Notes: a model not told the origin generated them from the letters alone. A DNA stretch of 64,000 nt from Ceratothoa steindachneri (GCA_963969495.1 OZ018335.1:90203588-90267587), one strand, 5' to 3'; positions 30,708-42,426 are shown, counted from the first letter of the stretch. A program made the numbers and translations.

Positions 30708-30710
<3 letters not shown>

Positions 30711-30811
30711 GTAAGTATTGCTGCTAACCAGGCTGATTTTTAATTTCACAGCGAAGGCAAGGGCGCAGAGGATGCTCAAGTACATAAATTCATTGCAATT
30801 TTTTAAACAAC

Positions 30812-30837
30812 GTTTCGGGCAACATGCCCATCTTCAG
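30812..30837 (-). ncRNA. Hammerhead-like motif of a PLE-type tail
   Basis: On the minus strand: CTGAAGA, T, a perfect GGGCA/TGCCC hairpin with a TGT loop, then GAAACGTTG. It has the same layout as the motif at 30463 but different stem bases, so the pairing is kept while the sequence changes. No PLE coding sequence lies next to it. Confidence 0.45.
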
Positions 30838-31640
30838 GTTCTAAGATTAAAATTGTAAGAAAAAAATTAATTATAAAATCATTAAAGTTATGAAACGGAA
30901 AAGAATTTAAACTAAAGGTTTTAAATGGAATAAGAAAGTTGCGATATTTTTCCTATAAAAAATTAAGGGTATACAACTAAATTGATTAAAAGATACACAA
31001 AAAGACATACACAAAAAATTTATAAAAAGTAATTAAAAAAACGGAGAGAAACAACAAAAGTACTAAAATGAATCAAAAAAGTGATAACCTATTTTATGAA
31101 TAAAAAAAACTAAAAAGACAAACAGGCAATTAAAAATATAAATTAATAAATCAATTCAAATAAACTAAGAAAACAGTGAGTGAAATGACAAAAAAAAATT
31201 AAAACTGAATGTATAAACTAAAATAAATACTAATCTGAATCAAAGGGGTAACAATTTAAATAGTTTAAGCGGTATATATTATTGCCTTATTATAATTGTT
31301 GTGTATTCTCCAGCGTTTATTGTAAAGAGATCCTGGTATTATTTGGTAAGCTACATTTAACTCTCTCACTAATTATATAATATAATAGCACATAATATTT
31401 TATTAGTGTCTGCCTTCTCTCTTATTTTTTTATAATTGCAATTTGCTTGTTTTTTAAATAAAATATATAAAAGCTCAATAACAGTTTCTTTAATTTGTTA
31501 CCTATTTAATATTTAGGTTTATTTTCTATTTCAGTTGCTGAGTACAAAACGTCGTTTAAGAAGAGCTTTTAAACACGGACAAGGACAAGAAAACCTGGAA
31601 AAATAACTTAGTCCAGTTTCAAGCACCATCAAGAAGAGGC
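30838..31640. other. Very AT-rich stretch, nothing recognised
   Basis: A-rich on the + strand (30840-31260). A pyrimidine tract ending TTTCTATTTCAG at about 31534 could be a splice acceptor for the hAT-like gene to the right, but no donor or exon was identified upstream. Confidence 0.3.
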
Positions 31641-33210
31641 AACGTGGCAGTTTATGAAGCACCCTTAAGTGAACGGAGTCGCATACCCCTGAAAATCCAC
31701 GTCGTTGGACGCTTCAAATTTCTTAAATCCACCGCCTAAGAACGGAGGGAGAGGATCGGCCTAATTGTTGTGGAGCTAAAAGCCCTATGGAGCAAAACAT
31801 TGAACTTCCCGCATGAACCTGATTAAGCCATTTGTGCAAAACTAGAAGACCTTCTAAAAGACTATGAGTACTGCAGAAAAAACATAACTTTAATTCTTTG
31901 AATGAACTGTTTGACGTGACCAAGGTAAAAGGCAACTGGTTGTGCAAAGAAGGTGAGAACCTCTATAAACAGCAAATTTTGACCAAAGGCCAGGTTGGTT
32001 ATTCCACTGGTAAACCTGCTAGTGCCAAGACCATCCACCTATCCAAGCGAAAGAAGGCAATAGAAGCGACTGTTTCCCCACTTTCCAGCTCAGCAACAGC
32101 TGATTGTTCCGAAACTAGCACGGACTCATCCAATAACAGCGAAGACAGTTCTTGGGAGGATGAGAATGCAGCATCAACGAGGAAAAGGAAGCATAACCAA
32201 ACAGGCTTATCAAGACTCCTTGCTACAAGCTCAAAGCTGTCGTCCTACAGAGCAGCAAAGGTATGTCGCCAGCTTTCTGGTGAGGGCATTGAAATCCCAA
32301 CCCCATGTCATTCAGCAATCCACAAGGATATCAACACGAGAGCTGCTCATGTGAAGAAGCTCTTGGTGAGCATGCTTCATCTGGTATGTTGGAGGAGTTC
32401 AACCTGTGGAGATCAATCGTTATGCTTGTTGCCGACACAACAAGCGTGCATACCGGCAAAAATACAGGCGTTGTTGTTCGACTGCAGCAAATGTTCCAAG
32501 ATAAAGGTCACCCCAACCTCAAGTTCATCAGTTGCCAGCACCATGTCCTGGATCGGATTGGTCGCGTTGTCATAGACGATGAGCTCCCTTGGTCGACTAA
32601 ATCACCAAACCTAGAGTACTTCTTTGTGCAGGATTTGATGAGCAATTATGATAAATTGAAAGCAGCCTTCAGCAACGGTAAAACTGAGATTAAGGAAACA
32701 GGCGGCTGGAGAGACGACATGAAGTTTCTCTATCACCTCACGCGTGTCTCCGTCACTTCACAGAAATAAATTAGGTGCCCTTTGTAAAGTTTCGAATGAT
32801 CCCAAACATCAGTCATGCAGGTTGGAACTCTCGTGCCATTCTAGCCCTTCTTGCGTTCATTTTGATGCCTGACACCCGGAGCAGGCTGCGTAAAATCTAT
32901 TCATTCATTTCTTACTCATGCGCTAACAATTGGTTCAGCACCCACTTGTTCCGCGCTGAAGGTTTTTATGAACTATCTGCAGCTCTGAATGAATACCCAA
33001 CAGGTCTCAAATGCTTGAAAACCTACTGGAAAACAGATGAATCTCCAATCAATATTGCCCGAAGCAACCAGTGCTGTGAGCGTGCGGTCAAAGTTATGCA
33101 AGACTTGCACGGGTCCTGCCACAACAAGGACAGCCTATCACTGAGATTCATCCTGTCCAATGACATTATTGTAACTAATTTACTTTCTTGTCTTTTTGAT
33201 GACCCTATAT

Positions 33211-33212
<2 letters not shown>
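31640..33212 (+). pseudogene. hAT-like transposase-derived gene
   Basis: Coding text starts near 31660 (RIPLKIHVVGRFKFLKST) and runs with stops to an open frame at 31898-32340 (VTKVKGNWLCKEGENLY, GQVGYSTGK, a Ser/Lys-rich linker). A frame change near 32360 leads to MLVADTTSVHTGKNTGVVVRL (about 32420-32480), FISCQHHVLDRIGR and GWRDDMKFLYHLTRV. A second change at 32745-32770 leads to FRMIPNISHAGWNSRAILALLA, NWFSTHLFRAEGFYEL and IARSNQCCERAVKVM (to 33212). The D-T-T-x-x-N-T-G and C-x-H-H motifs fit the RNase H-fold core of hAT-type transposases. At least three stops or frameshifts exist, so it is dead. Family assignment is tentative; the origin as a multi-exon host gene is less likely. Confidence 0.6.

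Positions 33213-33216
<4 letters not shown>

Positions 33217-33290
<74 letters not shown>
33217..33290. repeat. (TA)n microsatellite
   Basis: About 37 TA units, directly after the hAT-like remnant. Confidence 0.99.
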
Positions 33291-33296
<6 letters not shown>

Positions 33297-33800
33297 CATA
33301 AGCTTGTGTTCAAACCTGTATATGCTGCCAGTGACTTCAAAAACTGGACAAAAAAGCTGACGAATACAATTTTAAAAATCACTTTTTGTGCGTGAGGTCT
33401 TTTTATTAAATCACCTTGAAAGTAAGATTTTATATAATCTTTAATTAAAGCTCATCAAATTATGACACAGGGCTATGATGTTGTAAAAAAGTCATCACCC
33501 TATTATACACTTCCTAATAGTAATTTACACACTGACGTAATGCTTATCTGCTATAAAATGAGTCAAAATTGCCCCTTATCGACACAGGTCGAGAAAAATA
33601 GAATCTTTTGCAATAACACTCTAATTACAATAATAAAATATAACCACTTTATAAAAGATATTACAGCACTTTATAAATGAATAATAGTATCGACCTAAAA
33701 TTTCCAAGAGATTATGAATCTTGAATTCCAATCAAGGCACAAAAAAATAATGGAGTCTGGATGTAAGTTGTGCAGGAGCCTGAATAGGAAATCTGGTAGA
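33291..33800. other. AT-rich stretch, nothing recognised
   Basis: One 72-codon open frame (33462-33680) lacks any domain I know. Confidence 0.3.
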
Positions 33801-33853
33801 AATCGCTCTCTCTCTCTTTCTTTCTTTCTCTCTCTTTCTCTCTCTCTCTCTCT
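33801..33853. repeat. (TC)n microsatellite
   Basis: CTCTCT with TTTCTTTC breaks. Confidence 0.95.
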
Positions 33854-34027
33854 GTTGCTACCAGACTTCTAATGTAATCTCTTAAGGGAAGAGTCTACCC
33901 AGCACATGTGACCCCAAATCCCGTTTAACTGTGGGATAGATGTCACTTAAGAATGTCTAGGTCAGTATGCTGGAATTTATACAAGAACAGTTAAGCCAGA
34001 AACAGAATAGATTAGATATGAATATCT

Positions 34028-34080
34028 CTATCTCTCATTCTCTCCCTCTCTCTCTCTCTATCCCCCCCCACTCTCTCTCG
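34028..34080. repeat. (TC)n microsatellite
   Basis: TCTC tract with a CCCCCCCC break just left of the LINE remnant. Confidence 0.9.
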
Positions 34081-34670
34081 AACAAAAGAGGTTGTTTTGC
34101 CCTTGTACAACTCGCTGGTGATGCCTCACCTAGAGTTCGCTGTTTAGTTCTGGTCTCCTCATTATCGAAAAGACATCGATCGTCTGGAAAAGGTGCAAGC
34201 CAGGGCCACGAAACTGATCCCATCGCTAAGGAACAAGTCATACCAAGAAAGCCTGCAAGAGCTCGATCTCTATTCGTTAGAGACTCAAAGACTGCGCGGT
34301 CGTCTAATAGAGACTTTTAAAATCTTGAAAGGATTTGAAAATGTCGACTCCACCAAATTCTTTACCCTCAACCGGAATATGACTCGAAATCACGGGTGGA
34401 AGGTGGAGCTGCCCAGATTCAATACCATTCCGGTTGGTAAGTCATTCCCATATGACATTTGCAACACATTGAATAAACTACCAGCGGGGGTTGTTGAGAG
34501 TAGCAGTGTTGAACAGTTCAAGAGTAGACTGACAAATTATATTTGAAAAGTTGATGATCTCATAGCAAGTAATCAATACATGCTAAGAATCGAAACCACA
34601 AAAAGTGCCTCCTCGACATGGGCCGCAAGGCCTTTGAGGTACTTCTTTTCCTTGTAACTCCTTGTAACTC
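34081..34670 (+). pseudogene. CR1/Jockey-type LINE, 3' end of RT ORF
   Basis: From 34081, VVLPLYNSLVMPHLEFAV, a stop, FWSPHYRKDIDRLEKVQARATK, then in an open frame (34193-34546) ATKLIPSLRNKSYQESLQEL, RLRGRLIETFKILKGF and, at the end, EQFKSRLTNYI. This is the thumb and C-terminal tail of a CR1/Jockey-type RT. The rest of the element is missing, as in most LINE insertions truncated at the 5' end. The short repeat CTTGTAACTC (two copies, about 34651-34670) may be its 3' terminal repeat. After one stop in the first part, the last 118 codons are open. Confidence 0.85.
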
Positions 34671-34693
34671 TATCTCTCTCTCTCTCTCTCTGT
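34671..34693. repeat. (TC)n microsatellite
   Basis: A short TCTC tract follows the LINE 3' end. Confidence 0.9.
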
Positions 34694-35170
34694 ATCTCTT
34701 TCAAACCAAAAGGTTTTGTTCTGAAATTCGATTTTTAAATAGTTCTCATTATTACTATTATAAAGAGTGGGAGGGGGGGTTATAGAAAGAGGGATAGTAC
34801 TCTACTTTGCAATCAAGCACCTAGCAGGGTGCCGCTCTTTGTGACGTCACTCCTACCCAAATGGGCGAAGGAGAATGGGTGATCTTTGTGTAAAAATCAG
34901 CGGAAGATGCTTCGCTCCTCCCACACGCAAACACTCACTCGTCCCTCTCCCCTAATCACTCCCTCCCTCTCACTCATTCGATCTCACCTTTGGCAAATCT
35001 ATCTGTCCGTCTATCGAGCTGTCTCCATCCTTCTACCTGCTGTTGTGGTCTCTACTACTTTTTTATCCTTTAAGGCCAGAGAGGCGTAAAGTTTACGCCT
35101 TTCTGGCAGTCTCTTCCCACGTTGGGTGTTAGGAAGGCGATGCTCTCGTTGCCCTTCAAAGTTTCTTGGA
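34694..35170. other. Mixed-composition stretch, nothing recognised
   Basis: A less AT-rich segment (34800-35160) contains a CTGACGTCA-like TGACGTCAC site at about 34841, and no gene I can name. Confidence 0.3.
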
Positions 35171-36330
35171 CTCGAGATAATCTGTTGCAATTTATTCCTT
35201 GTTGTCGGGTTATTCTTTGTTGGGGAAGGTTTATTTAACGTCTTGATTTTTTGTGTATTTAAGGGGATTTTTTTCTTTTAATTATTATCTGCTCTTTGTA
35301 ATTCTATGTTTGTAGGCTGGATATTATCTTGAAATATTCTATCTTGACGCATTTTTATGCTTTGTTCGGGAACTATTATTTGTTTAAATTATTTTACTTC
35401 TATGATACTTTAATGGGCTGGTAGTGTTTAACTATTCTTTGTTTAAGTATTTTCTTTCGAGATATGCTTTGTTTTGGGACTAATTTTGAATTTAATTATT
35501 TTCTGTTTTCAAACTATTCGATGTTTTAAGTTTTGCCTTATGTAATTGTATTTGAGGCTTTGTTTGTACTCTATTCGTGCACTATTTTTTAAAATTAGTC
35601 TTTTTCTGAACTATTCTATGTTTTGGAGCTTGATATTGTCCTGGAGTATTCTAATTTGATGCATTTGTTATACTTTGTTCGCAAAATAAATTATATTTAT
35701 TTATTTATTCTTTGTTCTCAATTCTTCTCTGAATTTAGTCTGGATATTGTCTTGAAATATTCTATTTTTATCCACGTTTTGTTATTTCTTCTAGTTATTC
35801 TTTGTTCTGAGTTATTCTTTGTATATGGGTTGTAAAGTATCTTGTACTGAAATATTCTTGAAGATTAATTTCTTTGTTTGCAAACTAATATTGGCTTTAA
35901 ATATCTTTGTTTTGAAGTATTCTGATTGTGTGTTTGTTATTTTTTAGTATTCTTTTCTAGAGGCATTTTTTCTACTTTGTTGGCAAACTATTCTTTGATT
36001 GAGGTAGTTTTTTAGCGAGGTTTTATTTGTTTTGAGACTCGAATATTGTCTTTAGGTATTCTTCATTTGAGGTATTTTATGTTCTTGTTTGAGGTATGTT
36101 TTTCTTCTGAGTTCATCTTTGTTTTCGGGGTAGCATTGCTTAAAGTTTTTTTTTATTATAGTTACTTTTTGTTTGCAAACTATTCCATGAAGTATTTTTC
36201 TTATGATATATTCTTTGTTGGATGTCTAGTATTGTCTTGAATTATGCTTTGCTTGAATTTTTTTGCTCTTTGTTCAGAACAATGCTGCGTTTGAAGTAAT
36301 CTTTGTTTTGAAGTATTCATGGTGTTCTTT
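35170..36330. repeat. Very degenerate T-rich minisatellite
   Basis: Phrases such as TATTCTTTGTT, GAAGTATTCT and TTGTCTTGAAATATTCTAT recur through the stretch with irregular spacing of about 25-60 bp. No open frame is credible. Confidence 0.6.
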
Positions 36331-36339
36331 CATGTAGAT

Positions 36340-36951
36340 TCCCTATCAAAACAGACACAGACAGGCAAGTACTATTCGACCTTTGTGGACAAGGTCATCT
36401 CCATTCGTATGTATATACAGGGGACAATACGCAGCTGAGTAAAGAGGCACACAAACTCACAAAAATGCAATGAGGTATGTGCGCAGATGACAAACTTCCC
36501 GCACCATTATATACAAGAAAACACATCTTACTAAATACGTACACATATCATTACATTTTTTCATTATTATGTATGGATGCCAAACAATCGTAGATATACA
36601 CATACTGGAATAAGGTGTTTTCACTCATGTAAAGTTCGGCATAGATATGCAATAACAAAGCAATTCTGGTAGAGGTGCATACACAAACACCATACAAAAA
36701 TGTAAACAACGACATCTAGCCATACATGTATAAATATACAGAAGTTTTCGCATATATGTGAACTCGAAGACACTTCCACTGAGGGAGACTCAAAGACATC
36801 CACAAATATGTATACATATAGGAACCAGCCTGGATGTGTAAGGATAGAGAAGACTACACAGATCGGCAAACACGTAGGTTTCTCCACTCAGGAGAAACAA
36901 GGATAAATTGATACCAACACGGACACCCACTGGTCGTCAAAGAACAACACA
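36340..36951. repeat. Degenerate left flank of the 53-bp array
   Basis: Segments with ACACA and TGTAAAC-like phrases resemble the arrays to the right, but with much lower regularity. I read it as an old edge of the same satellite. Confidence 0.4.
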
Positions 36952-38704
36952 GTGTGTGTTAATATAAGCCTCTTACGGTTGTGTAGACACAAAAAGAACT
37001 AGAGGTGTGTGTTAATATAAGCCTCTTACGGGTGTGTAGACACACAAAAAACTAGAGGTGTCTGTTAATATAAGCCTCCTACGGATGTGTAGACACACAA
37101 AGAACTAGAGATGTGTGTTAATATAAGCCTCCTACGGGTGTGTAGACACAGAAAGAACTAGAGGTGTGTGTTAATATAAGCCTCCTACGGGTGTGTAGAC
37201 ACAGAAAGAACTAGAGGTGTCTGGTAATATAAGCCTCCTACGGGTGTAGACACACAAAGAACTAGAGATGTGTGCTAATATAAGCCTCCCACGGTTGTGT
37301 AGGCACAGAAAGAACTAGAGGTGTGTGTTAACATAAGCCTCCTACGGTTGTGTAGACACAGAAAGAACTAGAGGTGTCTGTTAATATAAGCCTCTTACGG
37401 GTGTGTAAACACAGAAAGAACTAGAGGTGTGTGTTAATAAAAGCCCTCTATGGGTGTGTAAGCACAGAAAGAACTAGAGGTGTGTGTTAATATAAGCATC
37501 CGACGAGTGTGTAGACACAGAAAGAACTAGAGGTGTGTGTTAATATAAGCCTCCTACGGGTGTGTAGAAACAGAAAGAACTAGAGGTGTCTGTTAATATA
37601 AGCCTCCTACGGATGTGTAGACACACAAAGAACTAGAGATGTGTGTTAATATAAGCCTCCTACGGTTGTGTAGGCACAAAAAGAACTAGAGGTGTGTGTT
37701 AACATAAGCCTCCTACGGTTGTGTAGACACAAAAAAGAACTAGAGGTGTCTGTTAATATAAGCCTCTTACGGGTGTGTAAACACAGAAAGAACTAGAGGT
37801 GTGTGTTAATAGAAGCCCTCTATGGGTGTGTAAGCACAGAAAGAACTAGAGGTGTGTGTTAATATAAGCATCCGACGAGTGTGTAGACACACAAAGAACT
37901 AGAAGTGTGTGTTAATTAAGGCCTTTTACGGGTGTGTAGACACAGAAAGAACTAGAGGCATGTGTCAATATAAGCCTCCTACGGATGTGTAAACACAGAA
38001 AGAACTAGAGGTGTGTGTTAACATAAGCCTCCTACGGTTGTGTAGACACAGAAAGAACTAGAGGTGTCTGTTAATATAAGCCTCTTACGGGTGTGTAAAC
38101 ACAGAAAGAACTAGAGGTGCGTGTTAATAGAAGCCCTCTATGGGTGTGTAAGCACAGAAAGAACTAGAGGTGTGTGTTAATATAAGCATCCGACGAGTGT
38201 GTAGACACACAAAGAACTAGAGGTGTGTGTTAATATAAGCCTCCTACGGGTGTGTAGACACAGAAAGAACTAGAGGTGTGTGTTAATATAAGCCTCCTAC
38301 GGATGTGTAGACACACAAAGAACTAGAGATGTGTGTTAATATAAGCCTCCTACGGTTGTGTAGGCACAGAAAGAACTAGAGGTGTGTGTTAACATAAGCC
38401 TCCTACGGTTGTGTAAACACAGAAAGAACTAGAGGTGTCTGTTAATATATGCCTCTTACGGGTGTGTGAACACAGAAAGAACTAAAGGTGTATGTTAATA
38501 GAAGCCCTCTATGGGTGTGTAAGCACAGAAAGAACTAGAGGTGTGTGTTAATATAAGCATCCGACGAGTGTGTAGACACACAAAGAACTAGAGATGTGTG
38601 TTAATTTAAGCCTCTTACGGGTGTGTAGACACAGAAAGAACTAGAGGTATGTGTTAATATAAGCCTCCTACGGGTGTGTAAGCACAGAAAGAACTAGAGG
38701 TGTG
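36952..38704. repeat. 53-bp minisatellite with higher-order structure
   Basis: About 33 copies of a 53-bp unit that begins GTGTGTGTTAATATAAGCCT and ends AGAAAGAACTAGAG. A marked pair of variants (AAGCCCTCTATGGGTG followed by AAGCATCCGACGAGTG) recurs at about 37440, 37813, 38131 and 38492. The spacing is 318-373 bp, that is 6 or 7 units, a higher-order repeat. There is no open frame of note. Confidence 0.95.
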
Positions 38705-40050
38705 AAAACACAGAGAGACGATACGTGTGTAAATAAGGTGCTGTCTAAACACAAAAAAACCAATGCATTTGTGAATAGGAGTGTGTGTAAACACAGAAAG
38801 ACACATACATGTGTAAATACGAGGGTGCGTAGACACAGAAAGACCCGTACATATGTGAAGACGAGGGTGGGTAAACACAAAAAGACCCATGCGTGTGTTA
38901 ATACGAGGGTGGAAAAACCCCGAAGGAACATATAAGTATGTAAATACGTGGGTGTGTAAACACAGAAATACACATGATTAGTAAATACCAGGGTGTGTAA
39001 GAAGAGAAAGACCATTGCGTTTGTAAATACGAGGGTGTATAAGAACAGAAATACCCATAGGTGTATAAATAAGAGTGTGTGTAATCTCAGAAGGACACAT
39101 GCATGTTTAAATACGAAGGTGTGTAAATACATAAACAGCGTTTCGCATGTAAATCTGAGGTTGTGTAAAAACAGAAAGAATCATGCGTATGTAATTTCGA
39201 GGGATTTTAACACAGAAAGACCCATATGTGTGTAAATACGAGGGTGTGTTAACAAAGAAAGACCCATAAGTGTATAAATACGAGCGTGTAAATATGAGGG
39301 TGTTTAAATACAGAAATATCCATAAGTGTGTAAACAAGAGAGCGTGTAAACACAGAGGGACGAGGGTTTGTAAACACAGAAACACCCATATGTGTGTAAA
39401 TAGGAGGGTGTTCAAACACAGAAATACCCATATATTTGTAAATACGAGGGTGTGTACACAGAAACACCCATACGTGTGTGAATACGAAGGGCTGTAAATA
39501 CAGAAAGACCCGTGTGTTTTTAAATACGAGGGTATGTAAACACAGAAAGCCCAGATGTGTGTAAATACGGGGGTTTCTAAACACAGAAACACTCATATGT
39601 GTGTAAATACGAGGGGGTTCAAACAGAGAAAGAACCTCATTTTTTAAATAGGATGGTATGTAAACACAGAAAGGCCACTATGTGTGTAAATACGAGGTGT
39701 GTAAATACAGAAAGTCCCATACGTGTGTAAATACGAGGATGTTTAAACACAGAATGACTCATACGTGTGTAAATACGAGGGTGCGTAAGCACAGAAAGAC
39801 CTATACTTGTGTAAATACGAGGATGCTTAAACACAGAAAGACGCATACGTGTGTAAATAAGAGCTAGTGTAAACAGAAAGATCCATACGTGTGTAAATAT
39901 GAGCTGGTGTAAACACAGAACGACCCATACGTGCGTAAATAGGAGGGTGTGTAAACATAGAAAGACCCATACGTGCGTAAATACGAAGGTGTTTAAACAC
40001 AGAAAGACCCATACGTGCGTAAATACCAGTGTGTGTAAACAAAGAATGAC
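38705..40050. repeat. ~42-bp minisatellite, open on both strands
   Basis: About 30 copies of a unit of 40-46 bp, roughly GTGTAAATACGAGGGTGTGT then AAACACAGAAAGACCCATACG. It shares TGTGTAAACACAGAAAGA with the 53-bp array. Many units are 42 bp, so the frame is kept and long open stretches occur on both strands (VNTRV-KHRKTHTC type on +, TLVFTHVWVFLCL type on -). Copies are much more diverged than in the 53-bp array. Confidence 0.9.
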
Positions 40051-40380
40051 CAATAAACATTAAAATGTTCCCGGAAATTTGACTTAAAACAAAGCGCCAA
40101 ATTTCACTTCTTGGCCCAGGCGCATGAATGCCCTTGGCCCTTGTGACGAGCACAAGTGATTTGATGAATTGTTAAGGATGAAACACGTAACAAAGAAACC
40201 TACATTAAAGGAAAGTTTATGGAACCATTGCCTTAAAGCATCATTGATTCGACCTTTTCCACCAGAACGATACCAGCCATTCAGTGTTTGGTTCCTGCTT
40301 CAATTCAATGTCGCTCAAATGGAGGCTCGTTTAGAACTGCAAAATTGAAATGGACAGCGGTTTTAGGTCAATTCTCGTTT
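40051..40380. other. Non-repetitive interruption of the array domain
   Basis: A unique stretch that breaks the minisatellite. Satellite-like phrases resume at about 40430. Confidence 0.4.
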
Positions 40381-40429
40381 TCCGGTAACTTTTTGAGTGG
40401 CCTTTGTAAACTTAGAGATCCTCAAAGGT

Positions 40430-40640
40430 GCGTGTAAATATATGTGCTTACACGAGTCTGTGCAAAGTGGATGCTCACACGGGAATGCTAAAACAGAAAA
40501 CACGAGACGGTTGTGTAAATACAGAGTAAACTTATAGATTACGCATGATTGTATATAAACATTGACATCAACACAAGTGTGTAAATACAGACGCCAACAA
40601 ACACAGAGACACTCACAAGAGTGTGTACTAAGCAACTCAC
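40430..40640. repeat. Degenerate right flank of the array
   Basis: TGTGTAAATACAGA and ACACGAG-type phrases recur a few times. Confidence 0.45.
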
Positions 40641-40910
40641 TCCCCCCCACCCCCCACACCCCGGTTCCCGGTATGTGTCAACCTTCCTCGGTCAATCACT
40701 CGAGGAGGAGGCGAAATGAGGTCCTCCTCCTGCTCGCCCCTTCCGTGTCCTTTCTTAAAGGTGCCGGGCTGCCCTCCGGCGCCCTCCCTGGCCCCCCTCA
40801 CTTGGGGGCTTCCTTCCTCCTTCGTGTCATCAAGCTCCTCCTCGGATGAGGGAGCTCAGGCCGCTCTTGGTACTAGAACTCGACAAGAACCTTTTAGACA
40901 GTTCTTGAAA
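40641..40910. other. GC-rich stretch
   Basis: A run of C-rich and CTCC-rich sequence that contrasts strongly with its AT-rich surroundings. Open frames here are rich in Pro, Ser and Leu and match nothing known. It could be a short CpG-rich promoter or exon, but no evidence decides it. Confidence 0.25.
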
Positions 40911-41400
40911 TTCTAGCTTCTGTGACTTACTCTTAGCGCTTCTGTGACTTTGGTGACTTTGAGTGATTTTTGAGACTTCGCCTGACTTATTGAGACTTTA
41001 TAAGACTTAACAAAACTTTATGTGACCTATTGATACTCGTTACTCTGCCGAAACTTAGGGATACAGATGCGACTTTCTTGCGAATTATTGAGTGACTTAT
41101 CTGCAACAATGTATGACTTTTTAAGACTTGATCGACTTTTCTGCAGCTTCATCTATATTAATGAGACTCGTTCTGAATTATTATGATTTTACGAGGCAGT
41201 GAGGCTTATGATGACTTTCTATCCTCACCTGTGATTTGTAGGTACCTCTTTGTAACTTCTTTACCTCGATTTTAAGACTGCAATTTTCGTGATTTTTTTA
41301 AGATTTCCGAAGCCTTTTTTTAACGCGTTGCGATTTTGTCGAATTTCAGTAAACTTTGGCGATTTTCCATAACTTTTTTTTAACTTGCTCAAATTTGTCG
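40911..41400. repeat. Degenerate TGACTTT-type short repeat
   Basis: (T)GTGACTT, GAGACTT and AAGACTT recur about every 15-25 bp for nearly 500 bp, with no fixed period. Confidence 0.6.
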
Positions 41401-42159
41401 TGACTTTTACTAGTGTCTTCTACTCGCTAGGAATCTTCACGAATTCTACCATATCTCCTTTACTTGGACGAAACTACATGTTCCACTCCACAAACACGCA
41501 AGCAAGTTACCCTGAGGTAGGAAACAGTGGTCGATGTATTCAATATGGGGTTGAGAAGAAAAAAAACCCAACTATCAGCGCAAACTTTCAATTAATTATT
41601 GATCGTATGAAAGCAAAGTAATTCCGCACATACAACACTTCCCTCACAAACAGATCAATAGTCATTCGGAACCCAAGTGTGTAATCAAATACAGGTTTTA
41701 ATACCATTTCTGTCAAATCGTCTGAATCAGGTTAACAGCTGATTGCTCGATATTGAAGAGATCCAGGGCGGCTTTTACGGTGTATCTGGTGCGTTTGTGC
41801 GCCGGGAACGTGCTTTAATTATCTTATTATAATGATCCTAGAGTGTGTGTGTATGTATGTGTGTGTGTGGCTGTGTGTATGTCCGTATGTACATTTAAAA
41901 CTAAAATTTGTGAACTGATTTCTTTTCTTGCACACCAATTTTGAACGTATTTTGAAAAAAAAAACACCCTTTTTCTCTCTCACACTTTCCTAATTTTGTA
42001 AGCGAAGCAAACACGCGCCGCATTCCTAGCTAAAAACGCCCGTAAGGCGGATTTTCGCTACTAAAAATAATACTACTAATAAATTTCTATGAATTTTTTG
42101 TATCAGGCAAAAGTGTAAAGGATATGATTTTATTCAGTTATTTTATTTATTTTTAAAAT
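41401..42159. other. AT-rich stretch with a GT microsatellite
   Basis: GTGTGTGTGTATGTATGTGT lies near 41845. A hairpin-forming CGCCCGTAAGGCG lies near 42037. No gene seen. Confidence 0.35.
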
Positions 42160-42426
42160 TTAAATGAAGTGATGAAGTTGTGGAAATTGTAAAAGGGGTT
42201 TAAGGCACATATCTCGAGAAGAAGAAGAGAGGCCATTACTTGGGGAGCTCGGGAGTTGGCGCGCTTGCAATTCCTCTAAATTTGCCTTCATTCGATAGTT
42301 AAGGCAAGTTCTGCCTTGTCTAAATATTAGGGAAATAGAAGTATATCCGCAAGGCGGCAATAAGACCTTCGAGGTAGACGCTCTGGCCATTTGAGCCGCG
42401 TCAGAGGTCGAAGGCGAAAGGACCAA
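42160..42426 (-). CDS. Unidentified open stretch, 88 codons
   Basis: It starts MVLSPSTSDAAQM and includes PPCGYTSISLIFRQGRTC and MKANLEELQARQL. Composition is coding-like and unlike its AT-rich surroundings. I recognise no domain. It may be a transposon fragment. Confidence 0.25.
   Translation of the reverse strand: MVLSPSTSDAAQMARASTSKVLLPPCGYTSISLIFRQGRTCLNYRMKANLEELQARQLPSSPSNGLSSSSRDMCLKPLLQFPQLHHFI

Noticed and set aside
36952..38704. CRISPR array
   Set aside because: The repeats are contiguous 53-bp units without unique spacers, in eukaryotic DNA; it is a minisatellite.
38654..40153. Genes for membrane-like or Cys/His-rich repeat proteins
   Set aside because: Open frames exist on both strands because the unit is near 42 bp and poor in stops. 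There is no start context, conserved domain or end signal.
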